The notes under the pieces: generated by a model | What the model saw: only the letters and a program-made list of their open reading frames with translations | Told to the model about the DNA's origin: nothing | Databases searched by the model: none | Assembly: GCA_973895155.1 (NCBI GenBank) | Contig: OZ316897.1 | Span: 19,344,001 to 19,408,000 of the forward strand | Length of the DNA stretch: 64,000 bases | Origin: Marsupella aquatica | Lineage: Eukaryota; Marchantiophyta | Direction of reading: 5' to 3' | Made by a program: the position numbers and the translations under genes | In this document: one piece after another, positions 13,400 through 23,389 of the stretch | Layout: the number at the start of each line of letters is the position of its first letter | Position numbering within the stretch: the first letter of the stretch is position 1

Positions 13400-13720
13400 T
13401 ATGGGATCTATCTGAGCAATTTGCTTGACTGTGCATTGTCTCAAGCTGGCAAATGGTACCATACTCTGCAAATTCATCAACATTCATCTCCACAAGCTCT
13501 CCTACAGCTTGAAAGATTGTGGCCTTGAATGGCCCAGTGTTCTCATACACATCAACTATGAAAATTTGGAACCTATATACAAATGACAATTGTTCCCGTC
13601 CAATAGCGGGTCATGGTTGCTGCTTCAATGGATTTCCCACAAACCAAATGATCATTGCCAATCCCATGCCTACAACCTCTGTAAGTGAAATTTCTGGGCC
13701 ACGGGAACTCAAAGGCAAAA
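13400..13720 (-). pseudogene. Possible captured RPA1-like zinc-ribbon/OB-fold fragment
   Basis: On the - strand one frame reads YRGC, then VCGKSIEA, suggestive of a Cys-paired zinc ribbon. After a frame change it continues YRFQIFIVDVYENTGPFKAT, then IFQAVGELVEMNVDEF. The second part resembles the C-terminal single-stranded-DNA-binding domain of replication protein A large subunit in spacing and in the TG-x-ATxF pattern. It lies inside the MULE, has at least one frameshift and no start codon, so it is a relic at best. The family call is tentative and rests on memory of the motif. Confidence 0.35.
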
Positions 13721-14447
13721 TTACAAACATATACCGGGATTGGCCCAATGATGTTGTCTGGCCACTCCTTCATTGCAATTTGCATATCCTCAATGGTTGA
13801 CATAGCAGGAACACAAGCAAGAACATGAGCGGGAACAGGAGCAAGAACTACCAACACAAGCAGGAATGCAAGAAAATGTTGAGTAACAAACCAAATGACA
13901 ATAAAACAACAGGTTCCAAACGGGTTCCATGAAGGGCAGGCACATTTGAATTTTGAAAATTCCTTTAAAAGTTGTATACATTGCGGATAATGTCTTCATA
14001 AAATCAAGGAGGTCGGGGGAGGTATGACGCAAGCTCCAATGCAGTCATAAACTATTTCCTTTGTATCTTGAACTTTAGCGTCGCTTGTGTGATCTAATGC
14101 CACCGCAAACTCGTTCAATTGTAGCCATATTGTATTCAACAAAACTAGGAAGCCATGGTGCTACGGCGCTTGATTGCGGCCAAGGGCTACCATGCTTGTG
14201 TGTTGCAACGTTATCGACGGCCTATTACACACGACCAACCATGGTGTCCATAGGGTACGCAGTGGACCTGAACTGTGTGGTAACTAAAGATGTTTCAAAA
14301 GAACATACTTGTACGGAGTGGGCCCGGAGGTCCATTGGGAGGGAATTTGAAAGTTTGGGTCCACTGGGAGAGAGTGTGCAACTTTTGGTCCATCAAGAGA
14401 AAAAGTTGCATTTGGAGATCCACTAAATATATCTCTTGTTTTTAGCC

Positions 14448-14660
14448 AGATGCAAAACACTTTGACTACCACACAGTAGTACTGGCAGATCATTCACCAA
14501 TCTTTGTAGTTATTTCAGCTCCTTGGTTCCTCACAGGCAGCCATGTGCTCAGCCTTAGTAGTAGTTAAGGCAACACAAGATTGAGTTGCCAACTTCTTGC
14601 TGATACAACCTCCACCCAGCATGAACACATGCCTATAGTAGACTTCCTGTTATCCAAGTT
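14448..14660 (-). pseudogene. Copia RNase H, N-terminal fragment
   Basis: Going down the - strand one sees DYTINLDNRKSTIG, then after a frame change VFMLGGGCISKKLATQSCVA, TTTKAEHMAA and finally LLCGSQSVLHLAKN. These are the classic Ty1/copia RNase H blocks. There is an internal stop and at least one frameshift, so the sequence is dead. It breaks off at the target duplication of the Mutator-like element and resumes at 11391. Confidence 0.85.
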
Positions 14661-15708
14661 AATAGTGTAATCCAGAGCCCGGGCCTCACTTAATGACTCC
14701 CTGATGGAGGGAGCACAATGCCCCTCCCCGCTTCTTCATAATGCTGCAAAAACAACCTTGAGCCCTCCTCGTGCATGTATAGGGCTTTGGGCCCTCTCAA
14801 TGGCTTGAGCCCTGTATAGGGCCTTGTGCCTACAATAAAAGCTCCCAAGAGAAGGAAGCAAGTAATTCCCCCTCCCCTTGCTCAATGCACTTTGGGCCTT
14901 GGGCCCCCTATCAAAAGCTCGCGAAAGGAGGGAGCATTTAAACTCTCCTCTTGCTCCTCCTTGTCCACTTGTACATTGATGGGGCTTTGGGCCCTCTTGA
15001 TGCCACAAGCCTGACTAAAGGCTCCCTAGGGAAGGGAGCCTAGTGCTTCCCCCTCCCCCAATTAAATGAGTGTACCTTTGGGTACCCCTAGCTTGCGCTA
15101 CAAATGCTCGTACCTGGGCTTGGTACAAAACCTATCAATGCCCCTCGTAGCCTTGTCATCCTCCGCGCCCTCTTTGCCTTGTCCTGGCCAATGTGCCTGA
15201 AAAAATTGCATTGTGGTGACTACATACCAGGCAACACAAGCAAAGCAAAATTAAAATGCACCTTTTGCATACAAGTGCACAACATTTTTTGAGAAGAAAC
15301 CATGACCCCATCGACCCTACAAGTGTTTGTCTAAAAACTACGAGCCATAGCCAAGGATTACAAGATCTAATGAGCAAAAATTGCCAACCAATATTGCTTC
15401 CCATTCTTACGACATAACATTTTAATGTTGCCACTGAAGACAAAGTGCTCACCAATGCATTTGATAAATTGTTGACTGCCTTCCTGACAGTATCTTCAAA
15501 AACACCGTGACACCTCCAACACTTCAGCTAAAGTTTTGAGAAACCATCACCACTTCCAAACACAAAATCTTCAACACAAAATGACCAATGAAATGATCAA
15601 GTAGTTGCCAACATTTGACGATTCAATCTTTCACCCCAATTCCACACAAGAAACACTCTCAACACTATCCAGACAACCAAACCTTGAACACAAAGTTGTA
15701 ATACCATT

Positions 15709-16013
15709 TGTAAGAAACCATCAGCTCAGACTATACAGCCAGCGGCACATGAGAGAGACACTCGATCAGACGCTACACTGACAAGACACCACAAGTGGAG
15801 AAACTCGTGAAGGACCCATAGCATATGAGAGTATATGTGAAGAGTGAGGGAGAGAAGGCTCTCCCTCCAACCTATATAGGGGAGAGATACTCCCTAGGGG
15901 GGCGGAGATGTGTGGGCCTAATCAAGCAAATCTTATCTTAATGTAATCAAGGGTAAGCTAACTCTAGTAAGGCCAAACTAACTAAAGTCAAGAACTCGAG
16001 TCAATTCTTAACA
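15709..16013 (-). repeat. Copia LTR (305 bp)
   Basis: On the - strand it begins TGTTAAGAATTGAC and ends TTTCTTACA, a near-perfect short inverted terminus with TG...CA ends. A TATA box lies inside. Directly after the LTR comes AATGGTATTACAAC, resembling a degraded initiator-Met-tRNA primer-binding site. This makes it the 5' LTR. The partner LTR was not found. Confidence 0.75.
15870..15882 (-). promoter_or_regulatory. TATA box of the copia LTR
   Basis: CCCCTATATAGG on the - strand sits about 140 bp inside the LTR start, where the U3/R promoter of copia elements is expected. The element is dead, but this promoter looks intact. Confidence 0.55.
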
Positions 16014-16015
16014 AA

Positions 16016-16068
16016 ATGGGGGCCAGGTTGATAATTAATTTTGTTTGAGGTACAGGTTAGTAAAAAGT
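16016..16068 (-). repeat. Right arm of an outer inverted repeat
   Basis: Reverse complement of 11125-11207 apart from the 30-bp internal difference. It lies immediately outside the copia 5' LTR end. Confidence 0.6.
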
Positions 16069-16079
16069 TGTTTCCTTTG

Positions 16080-19000
16080 TATCTTGGGCAGATGACACTT
16101 GTAGGAGTTGAGAAGCCTCCCATTGGTGAAGAATTAAACTTCAGCTGTACTTAAAACTTTGTAACTTCCAAGAAAGAGAAACAAGCCATAATGTATACAA
16201 AATGGAACAAACTAAGTACAAAGAAGAGAAAGCAATGAGGTTCAAAAAGGACAAACACCAAACACTAAAAAGAGGAAATGCAACCCCAAGGAAGAGGAGA
16301 AAAAAAGGGAAAAACGGGGAAAGAGCTACCACTTCACTAGTGTGATGAACTAATAGTCCACATCTACATTGGTGTTGTAATAAATCTGCAAGTGGGACAG
16401 AGATGTCCTCTAAGGGGTCAAGTCTACAGAGGCACACTAGCACCCATGGCCAGAGATTGACGGCAAATTGCACTAGCTTGAGCACATTGCAATATCACTG
16501 AAATTTTCTAACAAAAGCGCATGGTCAAATTAGAATGTGAGGGTCAAACCGTCCATGAACATTGCGAGCTGCTTGTCAGCCAAGGTACACTGATCATCAC
16601 AGACCATGGTAAGATCACCCCATGAATGGTGTGATGGAGAACTATCAATTCAACAGATTGATAAGAACAAGGATCTAACTTATTAAATTAGTATCTGAAG
16701 TCAAAAGAGATATCAGAGTTTTCCGTAAAGTGGTCAAAGGCGAGTAAGTTGTGGGTCATATTGACCAGATTCAGGGTTAGTGAAGGTTTGAACCCAATCT
16801 CAACTTCTTTGTGTGTTGAACAGGGGTTGAAACTGTCTGAACCCCTCCCAGAGTGATTACAGTGTCCCAGATTGACTTACCCTAAGTCACCCACAGTTTT
16901 AACAAGAGAGGTTTAGTGCACTGCTGCAATGGAGGTTTTGCACCTAGCAAGGAAGAGGAGATGTTGATTGCCCTCCATAAAACTAAGCCAAGTTTGGTGA
17001 GTTAACAGCACTCAGGGGGCTCTAGGTAAATACTCTTTTCTGGGTTTAACTCACAATGAGACTCAAAGTTTCTACCCCCCTGCATTTGCCTAATACTCTG
17101 AAAAAATATTGTATTGAATTTTATAAATTTGAGGAGTTTGTGAGGACACTGGACGACCTACTGACCACAAGTTGAGGCTGTTACTGGGAACTAATGGAGG
17201 GGGACTTAGGAACTAATGGAGGGGATCAAAATCTCAGTCAAACATGAAATACATGAGGCTTGAAACCAAGCACATGTAGGGCTCTAAATATACTTTTCAA
17301 AGTTAAGGGTTGCAGACATAGCAATTTAATACATCAAACAAACAACAAGAAAATAGTGTAAAATGAATCTTTAGTGCATGCTGAGCTACTGCCACCTTAA
17401 ACAAGGCACAGGTTTCTTGCCCAGCAGCAAGAGAGGCACCCTGGGCAGTGTTGTATTCAAATAGTACACCATGGGCTCAATAGTTGAGGTTTAGCCATAG
17501 GTTTATTGAGGAAAGGATGAGGCTTTCTATTGAAATCGCAAGCCATGGGTTTCTTTTTGAAAGGCATTTTTCATTAAAACTTGAGATTTGAATTTGGTTG
17601 TTCTTCTAACACAATAGCCTTATTCAGGTGCAATGCCCAGATCCCATCACAAGGATCATACTCTCTAATAGAAAGGGTTTTGTGTACCACATCCCAAAGT
17701 GGGCTCACCAAAGCCCTCTGCACACTAAAGACTTGACACTTCAGAAAATTGGAGGTCACTCTCTTTTCATTTAAATGGACACGTACAAACAGGTAGGCAA
17801 CATCTAAGTGTGGGACTCAAGCGATTGTAGTAAATTATTTTTCCAGAAGCTGTCAACCTGAATCATGTACTTATGTACTCAACAAAGGGTCTTTTAGTTC
17901 AAAACGACAAAGGGATTAAAAAGCCAGCAGAGGAAAACTCTACCAGCAAGCCAACAGGCCATAAAAACCACAAACACTCTTGAAACTAGTTCAATGAGGA
18001 GCAAAAGTAGATCTGTGTGAAAGCAAACCACCCCAATTGGTGAAACAGAGTATTCCAAAGTTTACCAAGTAAAGCTTGTCTCCAGTCGCGGAACTTGACT
18101 ACCTTAACACTTAGCTCCAACGTCGCTGACTCCGACGTCGAGCTCCCTTATGGTCCAGGCCCGGATAGGCCATCCAGGGAGGACTTAGCATGGGGAGACT
18201 TGTATGTGGACAATGGGACGTGGCACTAGCAAAGGCAATGCGCCAAGCTGGTGACACACACTAAGGACTTAGACTAGTTGAATGCTGGTCGGGTCAAGGG
18301 GAAAGGGGCCGGGCTCAAGGTTGACCGTCCGACCCCCGGACCGACTTTGAGTTATGAGGGCTTGATTGAGAGCTCCTCTTGGGCCCAAGGCCAATGGAGT
18401 TGATGCCATGGGCAATGGACGCTTGGGGCGCGAGTTATGGCCCGATCCGGGTTTGGCCGATCAGGGGCCCCAAGCGACAATGAGATATGAGGGCCTAGGC
18501 ATGAGCACTGGGTCGGCCCAATCACAATGGGCTAAGGCACTCCGCGTGCGGACGCCTAACTAGGAAGTTAGGGGCATTGCCAGTTAGTGGCGCGCCCAAA
18601 CATGCGGGATAGTATCCGGGTTGTGGACCAAAAAGTTGAGGACCAAAGTTGGTCCGGGGGTGGCAGGTCTCCAGAAGCATATATGAGGGGAGTGGTGTCT
18701 CCCTGGGGGCTAAGGGCGAGCGGAAGTCATGAGCCACGGTGGTCGCGACACTAAGGGAAAACGCCAAACAGAAATGGCGATACCTTCCCAATGGGAAGTC
18801 CGTTGGAAGACTTCTTGGGTGCATTGGAAATCTCTCAAGGAAGGCTACATCCTCTTGAGCTCAAATGGGGCTGGGGGTGCCGTAGGTTCTTGAGGTTTGC
18901 GGGTATTATCTCATCCGCCTTCCAAATCCTGCCGAAATAGTAGCCAAGCCGCGTTCAGTCTCTCAAGGGAGCTTGCATCGGGGAGGCAAGGCCAAGTTGG

Positions 19001-19440
19001 CATGGAGTTTGAGTTCCAAGGGAACTTGGCCCCTATACCATCAGTGGGGTGAGAACCGGAAGTTGGTTGCTAGAGTCAGGGCCATTCTGGTCCCGGCATG
19101 TTGGGACAAGCTATGCTATTTGGGCCATGAGCATGTCCTGGGGGCAGGGCGGTCAGTTGGTGATGGATAGGTATGAGGGGGAACCCGAGCTGCGCCCAAG
19201 GAAAGAGTTGTTTTGGATGAATAGTGGGCGTTAGTTCTGGTTCCGGCTTATGGCATTGGGAGGACCTGTCGTTGACCTACTTACCAATGTCTGTTGAGCT
19301 TGAGTTACGATGCTAGACTTGGGGAGATCTAGATCCAGAAGGGTTACTTACTGAGATGCTTGGTTGCTTGTACAGATAGTGAAGACCATTGAGTAGCGGT
19401 CGTGTTGGAGAGCAAGTGCGGCTTTGTATGGGAGGGGCCG
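16080..19440. other. Non-coding region between the copia nest and the gypsy element
   Basis: I see no coding domain on either strand. Up to about 18.05 kb it is AT-rich and featureless. From about 18.1 to 19.9 kb it becomes GC-rich, with frequent GGGCC-type words and no long frame. By position it should contain the 3' LTR of the gypsy element (read on the - strand), but I found no convincing match to 27.5-28.7 kb. Confidence 0.5.
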
Positions 19441-19448
19441 CTGGTGAT

Positions 19449-19614
19449 GCAAGGGGCACTAGGTTGTTGCTCAAGGTATTCCGTGGAGGCGTTCGGGCAC
19501 CAGGGGCACTTAGACGTGGGTGCTGGGGTTGGCAAGGGGCACTAGGTTGTTGCTCAAGGTATTCCGTGGAGGCGTTCGGGCACCAGGGGCACTTAGGCAT
19601 GGGTGTTGGGGTTG
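19449..19614. repeat. 83-bp tandem duplication (two near-identical copies)
   Basis: Copies 19449-19531 and 19532-19614 share GCAAGGGGCACTAGGTTGTT through GCACCAGGGGCACTTAG. They differ at only a few positions near their ends, indicating a recent duplication in the GC-rich flank of the gypsy element. Confidence 0.9.
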
Positions 19615-20065
19615 AGGGCGCTGGGTGGCAAGGTCCACCACTTGTCCCTAGCCATCTCCTGGGCTAACCCACTCGTGTTTGTGGGGCATCACTGGCCTCA
19701 CAAGGCATCATATCCTTATATGGGAGGGAGAGGACTGCAACACAAGATGTCTGTGATGTGGTGGCTGTCCCTGAGACTCCGGACTCATTATCCCAGTAGA
19801 GCAGCTCCATGTGCTTTGACCTTGGATGGTGTTCCAGACATACACAATGGGCTGTCATGACATATAGTATCGTAGCCATAGTGTATCGAAAACATACAAG
19901 TCACCGACAATGCATGTGCAAGCTGCTAGCAACCAACATGCATAGAAAAAGTCCAATCACATTCCCAAGTGCCAAGAAAAAGCAACTGAGGTGGTATGTA
20001 CGTAGTGGAGGTGTAAACCTCTGTATCCCCCCCAGACCACAACCAAAAGGAGGGCTGAAGAAAAG

Positions 20066-20467
20066 TCAGGTAGTACGTGGAGCACAGGAAGGGCAAAACC
20101 ATAACCCTTCTGGCACCTGGGTAAGTTCAGGCCGAAGGCAGAAAAGATGGTACCCTCCATTGCAATTATCACACAGCAGCATCTGGTCAGCATCATCAAT
20201 TTGCAAACACACTTTGCAAGGGTAGTCCACAGGTGGAATCCAGGTAGAAGTCACAATGGTGGGATCCAGGTTAGGCAGATGACAAGGGGCGCAATTCTTG
20301 GCATTGTCAGCAATTGTGCGCCCATCTGCCCCTTGTAACTCTAGCACTCCAGATGGTCGAATAGCTTTAACCCTGAGAATAGTACAACTGGTAGAGGTGT
20401 CCAGGGTGTCATTAGCTTGCCGCTGCAAGTACACAAAATCTCCCACATCAAAATTCCTGACCTTGGG
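20066..20467 (-). pseudogene. Integrase C-terminal extension with PHD finger
   Basis: Read through the TAG at 20468, the frame continues KVRNFDVGDFVYLQ, the small SH3-like fold usual at the integrase C-terminus. It ends with a C4HC3 PHD finger: CKVC, LLCDNCNGGYHLFCL, then LWFCPSCAP. All eight metal ligands (CC, CC, H-C, CC) are present. PHD fingers read histone H3 tails. Chromoviral integrases carry a chromodomain in this position, so a targeting role is a reasonable inference. No aromatic-cage analysis was possible. The frame ends at the natural stop 20066-20068. Confidence 0.88.
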
Positions 20468-21330
20468 CTAAAAAATGCCCCCTCGTGTGTGTGCATAACG
20501 CAGTGTGTCCCTATGTTGTGCAATGGCCAAATTCTCCATGGGCATGGGCATAACCCTCCTGAATAGGGTAGCCCTCTCAGAGATCACATCAGACCAAGTC
20601 ACAGCTGAATCCAAGTCCACCACCTGAAGCATGTGAACAGCAATAGCAGAAGGTGGAACTGGGTGACGACCAAACAACAAGAAGTAGGGAGAAAAGTTAG
20701 ACAATGATGCATTTCTAGACATCCTATACCCCATGGCAATGTAGGGTAAGGCCAGGTCCCAATCCTCCTTGTTTTTGGTGAGGCAAATCTTCCGGAGACC
20801 CTTCTTGCATGTCTGAACCATGCGCTCTGCCAAGCCATTTGCCTGTGGGTGATCTCGTGATGTCCGGCGATGATCAATGAGGGCCTGATCAAGCAGATCC
20901 TGGAACTCTCCTCTAAACTCTGAGCCCTGGTCAGTGAGACATTTTGCACAAGCTCCAAAGCGGCTGAGAACTTGTTGCAGGAATGCCTGGCTGGTGCTAC
21001 GGGAGGTCTTATCCGGCAATGCCACAAGTTCTATCCAATTGGAGAAATGCTCTATCATGATCATGATGTAAAGATTACCCCGAGATGTGAGGGGTAATTC
21101 TCCAGCCAAATCACATGACCAACGATAAAACATGCCCTGAATAGGGAGTGGATGAAGTGTGGGTTGCCGAGATGTGAAAGAAGTCCTTACCCTATCACAT
21201 TGCTCACACCGGGCAATAACATCTCGAACCTGGCCATGCATGCCTCTCCAATGATAATGAGGGACCAAGAGGCTGTAAGTCCTCTTAACGCCAAAATGAC
21301 CAAGCTCAGAATGTACCTTACGGATAAGGC
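20468..21330 (-). pseudogene. Gypsy integrase
   Basis: An HHCC-type zinc region has HSELGHFGVKRT and CEQC. The catalytic core has D (WSCDLAG, codon near 21112), D (LTDQGSEF, near 20932) and E (GLAERMVQ, near 20824), with exactly 35 residues between the second D and the E. This DD35E spacing is that of retroviral-type integrases. It is in one frame with RNase H and ends in a TAG at 20468-20470 that cuts off the PHD extension. Confidence 0.93.
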
Positions 21331-21649
21331 CAACCCTCTCATGAATGGGTGGAACCACCACTTCCCTATCTGGCAAGCAGCGCACAAGATGATCTCCCTT
21401 CCACAAGTAGCGCTTGGACCTTTGCTGAATTTGGTCTCTCTGGGCAGCAGTAACATGGGTAGGGTACTCCCCATGCTGCAGAAATCTCAGAGTGTCGCTG
21501 TCCTCCCATATGTCCACCACAGGTTGGTCAACAATGTAGCATGGCAGCAAAGCAAGATAGGTAGATGCATGAAATGTAGGCAGGATGGAAACCTGGTCAA
21601 AATCCTGCCATGCATCTGAGGAATCATCAGAGGCAATCAAAGGGCTGCG

Positions 21650-22000
21650 GGACATAGTGTCAGCATTTTGATGTGTCACACCAGGCTTATGAATTACCTC
21701 AAAATCATACTCCTGGAGTATGAGCGCCCAACGAGCAAGCTTGCCAGTAAGCTTGTCGTTGGTCATCAACCACTTCAAGGGCTGGTGGTCGGTGTAGAGG
21801 ACAAACCTGGTCCCATAGAGGTAGGGCTTGTAATGTATGACAGCCCACACAACAGCAAGGCATTCACCCTTATACGAAGAATAATGACTCTCTGCCTGAT
21901 TGTTGCTCCTAGATGCATAGGCAATGACGTAATCTTTACCTTCCTCGTCATGCTGGCCCAGAATGGCACCAATCCCAAGGGCACTCCAATCTATGTGTAG
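21650..22000 (-). pseudogene. Gypsy RNase H
   Basis: Catalytic Asp, Glu and Asp lie in IDWSALGIGAILGQ, YKGECLAVVWAV and LYTDHQPLKWL. The domain closes with HKPGVTHQNADTMSR, where the last acidic residue sits. It is in the same frame as the integrase and has no internal lesion. It follows the RT thumb/connection segment. Confidence 0.92.
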
Positions 22001-22019
22001 CACAAAGACCTTGCTGAAA

Positions 22020-23010
22020 TCAGGTCTTCTCAGCACCGCGTATTCTGAGAGCTTCTCCTTCAAAGTGGCAAATGCTGCCTCAGCATCTGTACTCCATGTC
22101 CAAGTCACATTCTTTTTCAACAAAGCATACAATGGGTGTGCAATGGTGCTGAAATCTTTGATGTAGATCCGGTAGTAATTGCACAACCCAATAAAACTCC
22201 TCAAAGTGTGAACATTGGTAGGAGTGGGCATTTCCAAGATGGATACCACCTTGGCCCAATGAGCCATGGTTCCATTTGGAAGAATGCGGTGCCCAAGGTA
22301 TACTACTGATCTGACAGCAAATTTACACTTCTTGGGGTGTATCTTTAGGTTCACCTTCTTAAGCCTCATGAATAGCTCCTCAAGGTCAAGTAGATGCTAG
22401 TCAAATCCTTTGCTGTGGACCAACACATCATCAATGTAGCATTTCAGAAACTCAGCACCTTGAAGAACCTGGTCCATGACTCTTTGAAAGAATATGGATG
22501 CATTCTTTAAGCCAAATGGCATCACCAACCACTCCCATAGTTGGTTACTACCATGGAAAGCTGTTTTCTTGCGATCCTTTGCAAGCAGCAAAATCTGGTT
22601 GAAGCCTTGCCTTAGATCCACAAGAGTGAAGATGTCTGAGTCTCCAATGCTGTCAAATAGCTCCTCTGGCCGTGGCATGGGGTACCTGTCCTGGGGTGTG
22701 ACCAGGTTCAGTGGCCTATAGTCCCCACATGCGCTTCTCTGTCCACAATCCACTGGAATCCTTCTTTGCTGGCATCACTGTAGTTGCTGCAAAATCTGAT
22801 GTAGATGGCTGAATAAGACCAGCTTCATAGAGCTCTTGGCACCTCTCATCCACCAGCTGCCACTCATGCTTACTCAAACGGTGTCTTCGCCTGAAGATAG
22901 GTGTTTCATCAGCCAACTCAATGGAGAACTGCATAGTCTTGCACTTACCCAAGTCCTTCATAGAGAAAGCAAACACGTTTTCATGCTTGAGGAGAAAATT
23001 CAGTAGCTGG
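22020..23010 (-). pseudogene. Gypsy reverse transcriptase (broken)
   Basis: The N-terminal part (FSIELADETPIF to PAKKDSSGLW) is in one frame and breaks near 22730. A second frame carries CGDYRPLN, TLVDLRQGFNQI, WLVMPFGLKNA and the catalytic YIDDVLVHS. This ends at TAG 22397-22399. Beyond the TAG the same frame goes on with LLDLEELFMRLKKVNLKIHP and KCKFAVRSVVYLGH. The order and motifs are those of Ty3/gypsy RT. One frameshift and one nonsense codon make it inactive. Confidence 0.93.
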
Positions 23011-23389
23011 TCCTTCTGTCTTTTACTCAGGTGGTTGCCCATGATGAATGTGTATTTGGCAACACTAGGAATAGGACCTGATGTACTCGTGCTTGAAGAG
23101 CTAGAAGTGCCAGCCTCTCCACTATCCAAGCTGCTAGCATGCTGCTGATAAGGTGATGAGGCCTCTCCAAGGCCTGTTGTACCTGCTGATCTGAGTTGGT
23201 CCACACCATGAAACTCAGAAATATTGTCAGCCACGTTACAAGGGACCTCCTCCCCCCCAACACTTGGACTGAAGCGGTGAGTGTTGAATAGAGGTAAGTG
23301 CACCTGGTCTGGATGCCATGTAACAGCACCATGGAGTGGGAGAGCTGGAACTCCAGATGCTGGATGAATGTACATCTGAAAAAGGATGC

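Larger units (their letters stand above)
11401..14438. mobile_element. Mutator-like element (MULE), 3,038 bp, non-autonomous
   Basis: The ends are long inverted repeats. Bases 11401-11481 and the reverse complement of 14358-14438 agree closely, starting GAGATATA and including GGACCAAAAGTTGCACACTC. After a small indel, similarity resumes around GGGCCCAC. The element is flanked by GTTCTTAGC (11392-11400) and GTTTTTAGC (14439-14447). That is a 9-bp target duplication with one mismatch, the size typical of the Mutator superfamily. It interrupts the copia RNase H exactly at the duplicated bases. No transposase is visible. The interior holds a four-copy tandem array, a dispersed-repeat copy and a possible captured RPA1-like fragment, which would make it Pack-MULE-like. 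Confidence 0.8.
11215..16013 (-). mobile_element. Decayed Ty1/copia retrotransposon, split by a DNA transposon
   Basis: Recognisable pieces on the - strand are a 5' LTR at 15709-16013, an RNase H fragment at 14448-14660 and its continuation at 11290-11391. The two RNase H pieces join once the Mutator-like element at 11401-14438 and one 9-bp target copy are removed. Gag, protease, integrase and reverse transcriptase are missing, so the body was deleted before or after insertion. No 3' LTR was found; a G-run near 11207-11213 could be a polypurine tract. The GC-rich repetitive stretch at 14690-15060 inside the element has no coding signal. Confidence 0.7.

Noticed and set aside
17800-20060. A 3' LTR of the gypsy element
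   Set aside because: Comparison by eye with 27.5-28.7 kb gave only a ten-base chance match; no shared ends or polypurine tract-LTR junction could be defended.
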